A stretch of DNA of 5,637 nt from Planctomycetaceae bacterium (GTDB lineage: Bacteria > Planctomycetota > Planctomycetia > Pirellulales > Thermoguttaceae), in the NCBI GenBank assembly GCA_031283825.1, contig JAITAZ010000099.1, positions 1 to 5,637 of the forward strand, read 5' to 3'. Both the position numbers and the translations under genes were made by a program. The notes beneath the pieces are model-generated. The model was not told the DNA's origin, ran no database searches, and was given only the letters and a program-made list of their open reading frames with translations. Of the stretch, positions 1 through 5,637 are shown piece after piece; the first letter of the stretch is position 1, and each line of letters starts with the position of its first letter.

Positions 1-171
1 ATGGAAATGACGATTTTAATATCAATAAAATTATATTATTTATTTAGGTTTATTTATTATTAAGTAAAATATTAATTATTAATTATTGAGTTAGTCTTTA
101 ATAATTTCTTGCATCCCCCTTTACCCCTTTAAAATAATTGATTTCTACCATACAAAGGCATCATTTACATT

Positions 172-234
172 CTCCGTGTTTATCAGTCAAATCCGTATTA
201 TCCGCGTTTAAAATTCCCCGTATTATCTGTGTTT
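172..234 (+). repeat. Degenerate CCGTATTATC(C/T)G(C/T)GTTT repeats
   Basis: Two 17-base copies, at 193-209 and 218-234, differ at only two positions, both C/T changes, and start 25 bases apart. A shorter permuted piece, CTCCGTGTTTATC, precedes them at 172-184. A further partial copy, GTATTATCCGCTTT, occurs at 401-414. The pattern resembles the loose 'tccgtgtttatctgtg' style of spacer repeat that I recall from several environmental bacterial genomes; that resemblance is from memory only. No function can be read from it. Confidence 0.55.
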
Positions 235-300
235 GATTTTTAATAATGTAAAAATAAGGTTCGTCTTTATTCGCCTTGATAATAATTACAAAAACAAATA

Positions 301-358
301 TTCCACTGATATATTACGAAAAAAATAAATAATTAAAAAGTTTTCACTGAAATATTAC
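301..358 (+). repeat. Two copies of a CACTGA-(A/T)ATATTAC motif
   Basis: TTCCACTGATATATTACGAA (301-320) and TTTTCACTGAAATATTAC (341-358) are two versions of one motif, starting 40 bases apart. A related version occurs on the opposite strand at 3441-3475. Both places lie 5' of a gene, in the same orientation relative to that gene. The motif could be a regulatory site or the remains of a dispersed repeat. The distance from here to the start at 632 (over 270 bases) argues against a simple core promoter. Confidence 0.5.
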
Positions 359-631
359 TTATTTTTGAAAAATTCCTCTTTACTCGTTTGAAAGAAATTT
401 GTATTATCCGCTTTGTTGTCGTTCACGACGCTAAAATTTCGTAACTATTCTGTTGATTTTTTTACCTTCACAAAAAGTTCCTTGAAAATAATCTCGCAAA
501 GAGCGTTACTGAATAATTACGAAAAATGTAATCCATTCAAAATAAAATTTCCAATAGATAACCCTACTCGGATTACAAATTTTCAACGTAAACATAAATA
601 GTTAAAAAAATTTTTTACCCCTAAACTAAAA

Positions 632-2164
632 ATGAAATTTACATTCGCAACACTATTCGCCGGATTCGCGTTATTATTATTCGTTACAAATAATAACCTC
701 GCACAACAACCCGCCGCTACGCCCTACCAACCAATCAATGGCGGAACTCTACAATCGCAGCCGATGCAGACTCCGCCTAAAAATGTTACAGTAAACGGCG
801 TTACAACGTTCCAAAATCAACCGTTACAACCAAATCAACCAACGGCGGGATTCAACTCGCCTTTTCCTACAAATCTCGTCCCGCCCAATAATACGACTCC
901 AAATGTCAATCCAAATCAACCCTCCAACTTCGCTCAACCTTCACAACCGTCTCAACCTTCTCGACCCAATCAACCATCTCTATCATCTCAACCTTTGCAA
1001 CCCAAACAACCCGCAAATCCATATCCTTATAATCTGCAACCGTCGCCTTATCAACCAAATCCCAATCAACCCAATGGTCAACCTAACGCTAATCTCCAGC
1101 CTAATCAGAATCTACAACCTAATCCGACATTTCAACCTTATCCGAATCCTAATCCAAACTTGAATCCGAATCAGCCGAATGTTGCTCGCGATAACAGATT
1201 TCCCTCCGGCGGAAGAGTTGTTCATGTTGCCGATGCATCCGGTGCGCCGCGAATAGATTCAACTCGCAATGAATTAGGGCATCATGTCGGTTCGTCAACG
1301 CCAGCAGTACGAGTTCATCCATTTGTACTAAAACCAGAAGAACAAAAAGAACTCGACGAATTTCTTCTACGATGGGAACGATACAGCGAATCAATAAGTA
1401 ACTACGAAGTCGATTTCAACGCCTTCTTTTACGATTCTACAAATCCATTGTCTCCGCCGATAACAGCTAACGAACCGCAACTTAAACCGCTTAAAATTAC
1501 TTTCGGTTACTTCAAATATATTGCCCCGCGACGGTTTGTTTATCATGTCGAAGGCGAATGGAAACAGAAAGAACGAGTCAAATATATCGACCCCGAAATT
1601 ACGCCAAATGTTACGGCGGAAAAAACAATTATCAACGACCAATCCCTGTACTTTTACGACTTCCCTGCAAAAACAGTTACTCAACATAGAATTCCTCCGG
1701 AAGAATTAAATCGCACAATTGCAAACGGTCCTTTCCCGCTAATTTTCGGAGCAAAAGCCGCCGACATGAAAAAACGATTCAGCATGAAAATAGTTTCAAA
1801 TCCCGATTACAAAGATAAAGATAAAGAAATCTGGCTCTGGATCGTGCCGCTTCTACACGAAGATCAACAAGAATTCTCCAAAATAGAAACCAGACTAGAT
1901 AAACGCTCGCTAAACGCATTAGCAATAAGACAAATCGATCCCACCGAAAAAGCATACATCTCTTACGTACTACAAAACCCAATAGTAAATAATAGATTCG
2001 CTAGACTAGGCGACTACTTCAACCCAGACGTCCCACGCGGTTGGAAACACGAAATTAAAGAACGCACAACAATAAATCCTAACTTAAACGTAAATCCAAA
2101 TCCCAATCCCAATCCAAATCCGACAACGCAACCTCGCACCGAAGTAAATTTGTATAAACCATAG
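632..2164 (+). CDS. Secreted protein: Pro/Gln/Asn-rich linker plus planctomycete TIGR03009-like domain
   Basis: The 510-residue product begins with a clear signal peptide: Lys2, a hydrophobic core at about residues 3-18, then NNNLA, with likely cleavage after Ala24. It is therefore exported. Residues 25 to about 190 are low complexity, dominated by Pro, Gln and Asn in QP, NP and PNQP units, probably an extended linker. Residues about 235-475 resemble the planctomycete-specific family TIGR03009: a LLRWERYSESISNYEVDF start, a central FPLIFGAKAADMKKRF segment, a WLWIVPLL strand, and a DYFNPDVPRGW end. The tail returns to low complexity, with five consecutive Asn-Pro pairs. The biochemical role of this family is unknown to me and no catalytic motif is apparent. 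The ATG at 632 is chosen because the signal peptide starts there; the preceding bases (CCCCTAAACTAAAA) carry no Shine-Dalgarno sequence. The gene converges with the acyltransferase gene at 2258-3355. The family call is from recalled pattern, not a search. Confidence 0.8.
   Translation: MKFTFATLFAGFALLLFVTNNNLAQQPAATPYQPINGGTLQSQPMQTPPKNVTVNGVTTFQNQPLQPNQPTAGFNSPFPTNLVPPNNTTPNVNPNQPSNFAQPSQPSQPSRPNQPSLSSQPLQPKQPANPYPYNLQPSPYQPNPNQPNGQPNANLQPNQNLQPNPTFQPYPNPNPNLNPNQPNVARDNRFPSGGRVVHVADASGAPRIDSTRNELGHHVGSSTPAVRVHPFVLKPEEQKELDEFLLRWERYSESISNYEVDFNAFFYDSTNPLSPPITANEPQLKPLKITFGYFKYIAPRRFVYHVEGEWKQKERVKYIDPEITPNVTAEKTIINDQSLYFYDFPAKTVTQHRIPPEELNRTIANGPFPLIFGAKAADMKKRFSMKIVSNPDYKDKDKEIWLWIVPLLHEDQQEFSKIETRLDKRSLNALAIRQIDPTEKAYISYVLQNPIVNNRFARLGDYFNPDVPRGWKHEIKERTTINPNLNVNPNPNPNPNPTTQPRTEVNLYKP
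2092..2121 (+). repeat. In-frame hexamer tandem (MAATCC)x5 encoding Asn-Pro
   Basis: Five consecutive six-base units (AAATCC or CAATCC) sit inside the 3' end of the secreted-protein gene and encode repeated Asn-Pro. A looser run of similar units lies at about 1140-1171 in the linker region. The unit is a multiple of three, so copy-number changes would lengthen or shorten the protein without a frameshift. Confidence 0.6.
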
Positions 2165-2168
2165 TCTG

Positions 2169-2199
2169 AAAAAATTCGGAATACAGAATTAGATTTTTT
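2169..2199. terminator. Possible weak bidirectional terminator between convergent genes
   Basis: AATTC (2173-2177) can pair with GAATT (2186-2190) around an eight-base loop. The A run at 2169-2172 can then pair with T's from 2194 past a three-base bulge. T runs follow on both strands. It lies 5 bases past the stop of the secreted-protein gene and about 60 bases past the stop of the opposing acyltransferase gene. The stem is short and all A/T beyond the closing C-G pair, so stability is doubtful. The sequence is also a degenerate version of the heptamer repeat seen at 3380-3397 and 3530-3561. Confidence 0.3.
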
Positions 2200-2257
2200 A
2201 AAATTTCAGCCGCAGTTTTTTTAGGGACATTAGAAAGCCGCCGTTTGAAATTGGACA

Positions 2258-3355
2258 TTAAACATCGCTCTTAAGTTTTTTCCTTTTTATTTTTCTCCAA
2301 ACTGGTCGTATTATGTTTTCGACGAGTTGCGTTAGATAATATGCAAGTCCGCGTTTTCTGAAGAAAATTATCGTTTTAGTTTGACGAAGTTGATCCGCCC
2401 AATAAGTTTTGTAATATTCTAGTCCGCGTAAGAAATCAAATTCGTGAATTTTTTCATCGATTAATTTCATTATTACAAATTGAACCGCAACATTGCCCGC
2501 TCGACCTGGCAACTTTGGATCAAATCCCATTACATAATCATAATATTTTCCCGCATGAATAAAACCAAAACGAAACGCCGCAGGAACGTCGCCATAATAA
2601 AGCATAAAAACACGAAACTCACGACTCGGCATAAGCTCGACGATCAAATCATAAATCAACGACGAGAAATCTTCTCTTGCCATCGGCGGCGCAGCTTTAT
2701 GCTCCAACGCCTCAACCTCAAGACGACACAACTCAGGAAACCATCGATCCAACTCCGAAATATCCGGCTCAACAAGACGCGCGTTGTTTTCCTCAACCGC
2801 TTTTTTAAATTCTTTACGCCGCTTTGAACGATTATTATGACCCCGCGTCATCAAATACGCCTCATACGAATCCGGCAACGAAATATAATATCGCCCTTCC
2901 CCGCAACGTTCCCAAAACGGAAATTGACTCTTAAGCAATTCAACAAACCGAGACGTTCCTAAATCGTCAAGCGCGTAGTCTTCAAAATAAAATCGCGTCC
3001 AGTCGCTTCGACTAATAAGAAATTTCAACAACTCCTGAATCACAACTTCCAATCTCTCCGACTCAACCACAAGACCAAGATACTCCGGACACGTTACACC
3101 GTCAAACCCTAGAAATTTCAACGTTCCATCGTTCTCGCGGAATAACGGCAAACCGCCAATCAAATTCCCGCCGTCCCGAATTAACAACACATAAAACCCG
3201 CCCAACTTGACACCAAACCGCTTCTGCCACGCAAGCATCCACCCCGCGCGAAGAAAAGCATTCGGATAAATACAACGATCCGTCAACGCATTCCACTCCT
3301 CGCGAATAAAATTAAATTCATCAGGAGATTTTAATATCTGTATTTCAATACTCAT
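2258..3355 (-). CDS. CelD/FemAB-like GNAT acyltransferase (Acetyltransf_6 type)
   Basis: The 365-residue protein matches the layout of the CelD/BcsL-like GNAT family (Pfam Acetyltransf_6). The N-terminal half has the EEWNAL and PNAFLRAGWMLAWQKRFG pattern (about 19-48), followed by a DGGNLIGGLPLF strand pair (61-72). The C-terminal half holds the GNAT core: RSKRRKEFKKA (176-186), FRVFMLYYGDVPAAFRFGF (247-265), YYDYVMGFDPKL (271-282) and FDFLRGLEYYKTYWA (306-320), a strongly typical family signature. Length is normal for the family and no signal peptide or membrane span is seen, so it is probably cytoplasmic. Relatives transfer acyl groups, or amino acids in the FemAB branch, onto polysaccharide or cell-wall precursors; the donor and acceptor here are unknown. 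The C-terminal tail is very basic (RKIKRKKLK), perhaps aiding contact with membrane or nucleotide-linked substrates. The start is ATG, with no clear ribosome-binding site before it. The 211-bp spacer upstream suggests its own promoter. Confidence 0.8.
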   Translation of the reverse strand: MSIEIQILKSPDEFNFIREEWNALTDRCIYPNAFLRAGWMLAWQKRFGVKLGGFYVLLIRDGGNLIGGLPLFRENDGTLKFLGFDGVTCPEYLGLVVESERLEVVIQELLKFLISRSDWTRFYFEDYALDDLGTSRFVELLKSQFPFWERCGEGRYYISLPDSYEAYLMTRGHNNRSKRRKEFKKAVEENNARLVEPDISELDRWFPELCRLEVEALEHKAAPPMAREDFSSLIYDLIVELMPSREFRVFMLYYGDVPAAFRFGFIHAGKYYDYVMGFDPKLPGRAGNVAVQFVIMKLIDEKIHEFDFLRGLEYYKTYWADQLRQTKTIIFFRKRGLAYYLTQLVENIIRPVWRKIKRKKLKSDV

Positions 3356-3379
3356 AAATTTGTAATCCGCAATTTTTTA

Positions 3380-3397
3380 AATTCGGAATTCGGAATT
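3380..3397. repeat. Heptamer repeat CGGAATT, about 2.6 copies
   Basis: AATT followed by two CGGAATT units, 25 bases upstream of the acyltransferase start codon and preceded by T6. A T7 run (3399-3405) follows on the + strand. This is the reverse complement of the heptamer in the array at 3530-3561. Bases 3379-3396 form a perfect 18-base inverted repeat with 3545-3562. Confidence 0.6.
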
Positions 3398-3440
3398 ATT
3401 TTTTTGTTTTGAATTATTGAGGTAACTGTCTATTTAAATT

Positions 3441-3475
3441 TTCGTAATATATTTTTGTAATATATTTCAGTGGAA
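3441..3475 (-). repeat. CACTGA-type motif upstream of the acyltransferase gene
   Basis: Read on the minus strand this is TTCCACTGAAATATATTAC, then AAAA, then ATATATTACGAA. The first part matches the motif at 301-320 except for two extra bases and one A/T change. The last 12 bases are identical to 309-320. It lies about 85-120 bases 5' of the acyltransferase start, in the sense orientation, so a regulatory role is possible but unproven. Confidence 0.45.
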
Positions 3476-3529
3476 AATTTTTTTACTAGTCATGCACTGA
3501 CGACACGTTATTCGGTTAATTACAAACTT

Positions 3530-3561
3530 AATTCCGAATTCCGCATTCCGAATTCCGAATT
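3530..3561. repeat. AATTCCG heptamer array forming a 12-bp-arm hairpin
   Basis: Four heptamers (AATTCCG, AATTCCG, CATTCCG, AATTCCG) plus AATT make up the array. The arms at 3530-3541 and 3550-3561 are reverse complements at 11 of 12 pairs, with one central mismatch and an eight-base loop at 3542-3549. It starts 5 bases past the stop codon of the deacetylase gene. On the + strand the hairpin runs into T6 (3560-3565), the layout of an intrinsic terminator for antisense transcription. On the deacetylase strand no T run follows, so there it could serve only as an mRNA 3'-end structure or a weak terminator. Confidence 0.6.
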
Positions 3562-3566
3562 TTTTC

Positions 3567-4577
3567 TCACCCGTTGTTTCTTAAACCTGAAATTAAAACT
3601 CGAAACGAATCAATTGAATGTTCTCGGTTGATGCAAATTCTGTGAATTTTCATTGGGTCTAATTCAACTTTATTTCGTTGTTCTTGTAACGTAAACGCTA
3701 ATTTGAATCCGGCGCGTTTTGCCGTTTCGATAACCTCGTCTGAAAAATCATACACAGAACCAAACGGATACGCAAGAACATTGCATTCTTCGCCAAGTTC
3801 CCGCTCAATACATTTTTTCGACTCAACAAGCTCGCGATTTAATTCTGCAAGATCAAGACTCGAAAGAACCGGATGAGAAAGCGTATGCGCGCCGATTTCT
3901 ATTCCTTGTCCGCGAAGTAAACGGATTTCATCCCAATTAAGAAATTCATACAATTCTTTTTTCCATGAAGGAGTCAAATCAAGTTCGGCGCGGGTTCGTA
4001 ATTTTTGTAACAATAAATCCCGCTCGGAAGCAGAAAGACGCTTAACGCAATTAAGCAAATCCAACGCTAACGCAGTTCGAGACGGCGACTCCGGCGGAGG
4101 TAATTGATAAGTTTGTCCGCCGATTTCTATTTCTGAATCTGTCAACTCGCTAAGCCGCTCGTGCAACTCCAACGCCCAAATCATTCGACTTTGAGTAGAA
4201 ATTAGATTTGTTGTAACAAAAATTGTAGCAGGAATTTTATATCGAACCAACGCCGGAGTCGCGTAAATCAAATTGTTTCGATAACCGTCGTCAAACGAAA
4301 CATGAACCGCCCGATCCGGCAATAGAATATTGTTTTCAACCGCATTACGAATTTGCGTCAACGATACTGGATTCCAATTTTTCCGCAACTCGCGAAGTTG
4401 CTCGTCGAATTGAGAAACCGTTACTGCGATTCGCGTTCTGGCGTCGTTTTCCGGCGAGTTGTCTGAAACGACGCTATGATAACAAAGTCCCAGCAATCTC
4501 CGCCGTGTCCAAAATCGCGATAAACTATTTAGTCCGGCGAGTTCAACGCCCAAAAGTAATATCCGTTTTATGTTCAT
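3567..4577 (-). CDS. Polysaccharide deacetylase (NodB homology domain, carbohydrate esterase 4 type)
   Basis: The 336-residue product carries the classic NodB-fold motifs. After an N-terminal helix, LCYHSV (31-36) begins the barrel. VSFDDGY (93-99) supplies the catalytic base Asp96 and metal ligand Asp97. GAHTLSH (229-235) supplies metal ligands His231 and His235. LAYPFGSVYDF (268-278) is motif 3, and IHRI (311-314) is probably the late catalytic-histidine motif. The expected reaction is metal-dependent removal of acetyl groups from N-acetylated sugars in a glycan; the substrate is not readable. About 133 residues separate motifs 1 and 2, longer than in compact chitin-deacetylase domains, with an inserted charged helical region (about 135-215). 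The hydrophobic N-terminus (about 5-19) is not a convincing signal peptide. The ATG lies 4 bp after the threonine ammonia-lyase stop, with no Shine-Dalgarno sequence, suggesting one transcript and possible translational coupling. The acyltransferase gene follows after 211 bp. Confidence 0.88.
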   Translation of the reverse strand: MNIKRILLLGVELAGLNSLSRFWTRRRLLGLCYHSVVSDNSPENDARTRIAVTVSQFDEQLRELRKNWNPVSLTQIRNAVENNILLPDRAVHVSFDDGYRNNLIYATPALVRYKIPATIFVTTNLISTQSRMIWALELHERLSELTDSEIEIGGQTYQLPPPESPSRTALALDLLNCVKRLSASERDLLLQKLRTRAELDLTPSWKKELYEFLNWDEIRLLRGQGIEIGAHTLSHPVLSSLDLAELNRELVESKKCIERELGEECNVLAYPFGSVYDFSDEVIETAKRAGFKLAFTLQEQRNKVELDPMKIHRICINREHSIDSFRVLISGLRNNG

Positions 4578-4581
4578 CAGA

Positions 4582-5637
4582 CTATTCTAAATTAACGGCG
4601 TAACCTTCCTGCGATAACGAAGTCATTATTGAGTTTTTATGCTCGTGTCCAAATGCTTCTAGCGTAACGATCAGTTCGGTGCCTTTATCGCTGTTGCGGT
4701 TGATGTCAACAAATTGATTGTGCCGCAACTCGATTATATTTCCTCGTTCTTTTGCAATAATTCCAGCAATTCGATGTAATTCTCCCGGTCGATCCGGCAA
4801 TCTCACGCTGAATGTAAAAATTCTGCCGCGACGCCGCAAACCATGTTGAACCAACGACGCAATCGTAATAACGTCCATGTTGCCGCCGCTCAAAACAGAA
4901 ACAATATTTTTATCCTTGACATTAAGATACTGCAACGCCGCAACTGATAATAATCCGGCATTCTCAACTATCATTTTGTGTTTTTCCATTATGTCGAGAA
5001 AAACTTCGACTAGGTCTTTGTCGTCGATTGTGATAATTTCATCGACATATTTCTGAATATATGGAAAAACAATTTCACCCGGAGTCCGCACTGCTACGCC
5101 GTCGGCGATTGTTTCGACTTTGTGCAATGAAGTTACTTTTTGTTCTTTTAACGACATTTTTACGCAAGCTGCGCCTGACGGTTCGACTCCGATTACTTTA
5201 ATATTCGGATTGAGAATCTTTGCGAGCGTAGCGATTCCGGCAACAAGACCTCCGCCGCCGACAGGAACAAGAATTATCGACGTATCCGGCAATTTCTCAA
5301 GAATCTCAAAAGCCAACGTGCCTTGACCGGCGGCGATATCGAGATCATTGAATGGGTGTACAAATTCATAGCCGTTTTTTTCTGCTAGATTCAGTGCATG
5401 GGCGTAAGCGTCGTCGTAGATATTGCCGGCAAGAATCACGTTTACGCCGTATGATTTAGTGTTGTTGACCTTAACCAACGGCGTAGTTTCCGGCATGACA
5501 ATAGTCGCGCTGACATTGAAATATTGCGCGGCAAATCCCAGACCTTGCGCATGATTTCCTGCCGACGCTGTAATCAAACCTTTTTTACGTTGTTCCGGCG
5601 TAAGTTTAGACGTCTTATACAATGCGCCGCGAATCTT
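4582..5637 (-). CDS. ilvA: Threonine ammonia-lyase with C-terminal ACT domain, 5' end cut by window
   Basis: This is a PLP-dependent enzyme converting L-threonine to 2-oxobutanoate and ammonia, feeding isoleucine synthesis or threonine catabolism. 351 residues are visible. The first visible codons, from 5637, read KIRGALYKT: the Lys is the PLP Schiff-base lysine of the family's S-(F/Y)-K-(I/L)-R-G-A motif, so about 55-60 N-terminal residues lie outside. The TTG at 5622 is therefore not the true start. Counting from that Lys, SAGNHAQG is at 25-32, HPFNDLDIAAGQGT at about 94-107, the phosphate-binding GGGGL at 127-131, and SGGNMD at 250-255. The ACT domain, with LPDRPGELHRIAGIIAKERGNI, fills about 274-351. 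One ACT domain and an estimated total near 400 residues fit the medium-length form (TIGR01127 type), not the longer E. coli IlvA type. The ACT domain suggests allosteric control, ligand unknown. The stop is 4 bp before the deacetylase start. The symbol is by family; tdcB would be an alternative. Confidence 0.93.
   Translation of the reverse strand, partial: KIRGALYKTSKLTPEQRKKGLITASAGNHAQGLGFAAQYFNVSATIVMPETTPLVKVNNTKSYGVNVILAGNIYDDAYAHALNLAEKNGYEFVHPFNDLDIAAGQGTLAFEILEKLPDTSIILVPVGGGGLVAGIATLAKILNPNIKVIGVEPSGAACVKMSLKEQKVTSLHKVETIADGVAVRTPGEIVFPYIQKYVDEIITIDDKDLVEVFLDIMEKHKMIVENAGLLSVAALQYLNVKDKNIVSVLSGGNMDVITIASLVQHGLRRRGRIFTFSVRLPDRPGELHRIAGIIAKERGNIIELRHNQFVDINRNSDKGTELIVTLEAFGHEHKNSIMTSLSQEGYAVNLE

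Larger units (their letters stand above)
1..631. other. Long AT-rich intergenic region with short repeats
   Basis: No coding sequence can be supported here. The stretch is much richer in A and T than the four genes and has frequent stops in all frames. A 62-codon open frame (413-601, TTG start) has no recognisable domain and looks accidental. Visible contents are an ATTAATT-type tract (71-87), a tandem octamer CCCCTTTA (116-123 and 124-131), degenerate CCGTATTATC repeats (172-234) and two CACTGA-type motifs (301-358). An A7T6 tract (604-616) lies just before the gene at 632. No tRNA-like fold or clear sigma-70 promoter was seen. The promoter of the downstream + strand gene should lie in this region, but I cannot place it. 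Confidence 0.7.

Noticed and set aside
1..63. Short open frame MEMTILISIKLYYLF... ending in TAA at 61-63, possibly the end or start of a gene
   Set aside because: Only 20 codons, AT-driven composition, nothing to tie it to a gene outside the window.
172..234. CRISPR array, suggested by two similar 17-mers spaced 25 bases apart
   Set aside because: Copies are imperfect, only two in number, the gap between them is 8 bases, and there is no cas gene.
413..601. A 62-codon + strand open frame starting with TTG
   Set aside because: It has no recognisable domain, no ribosome-binding site, lies in AT-rich spacer and has Phe/Asn/Lys-rich composition expected of translated AT-rich DNA.
903..1163. Asn/Ile/Leu-rich open frame on the + strand inside the secreted-protein gene
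   Set aside because: It is a frame-shifted reading of the Pro/Gln/Asn repeat DNA, fully inside a well supported gene with a signal peptide.
1391..1687. Minus-strand open frame of 98 codons opposite the conserved domain
   Set aside because: A shadow of the real + strand gene; Cys/Phe/Arg-rich, no domain.
2225..2260. Direct repeat GGACATTA at 2225-2232 and 2253-2260
   Set aside because: Only 8 bases, the second copy overlaps the acyltransferase stop codon, and nothing mobile lies between.
2480..2827. + strand 115-codon open frame opposite the acyltransferase gene
   Set aside because: Antisense shadow; the minus-strand frame has clear GNAT-family motifs through this same stretch.
81..3421. 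Shared 10-mer AATTATTGAG at 81-90 and 3412-3421
   Set aside because: Short and AT-rich, and not in a consistent orientation with the other shared motifs; chance is sufficient.
5120..5326. + strand 68-codon open frame opposite the threonine ammonia-lyase gene
   Set aside because: Antisense to the GGGG phosphate-binding loop region; its Pro/Thr run is just the complement of glycine codons.

Overview
The window most likely comes from a planctomycete with an AT-rich genome. The main evidence is the secreted protein at 632-2164. Its C-terminal half reads like the planctomycete-specific domain family TIGR03009: a W..Y..S..NYEVDF start, a middle segment around FPLIFGAKAADMKKRF, and an F.PD.P.GW close. 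Two weaker hints agree: none of the three visible gene starts has a convincing Shine-Dalgarno sequence, and the spacers carry degenerate short repeats. Assignment below phylum cannot be made from this sequence.

Layout. Bases 1-631 are a long, very AT-rich spacer with no supportable gene but several short degenerate repeats. The secreted protein (632-2164, +) has a signal peptide and a long Pro/Gln/Asn-rich linker before its conserved domain. It converges on a CelD/FemAB-like GNAT acyltransferase (2258-3355, -) across a 93-bp gap that holds a weak possible bidirectional terminator. A 211-bp spacer (3356-3566) full of repeats separates that gene from a NodB-family polysaccharide deacetylase (3567-4577, -). 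Only 4 bp upstream of the deacetylase lies the end of a threonine ammonia-lyase with a C-terminal ACT domain (4582-5637, -). That gene is cut by the window edge exactly at its PLP-binding lysine codon.

How the genes may work together. The threonine ammonia-lyase and deacetylase are probably co-transcribed, although their pathways differ. The deacetylase and acyltransferase could both act on a cell-surface or exported glycan, but their products are inferred from family only. The secreted protein is on the opposite strand and is probably a separate unit.

I do not see a new multi-gene system. The most interesting material is non-coding: an AATTCCG heptamer family at gene borders, including one near-perfect 12-bp-arm hairpin; an 18-bp perfect inverted repeat around 148 bp; and a CACTGA-(A/T)ATATTAC-type motif lying upstream of two different genes in the same orientation relative to each gene.
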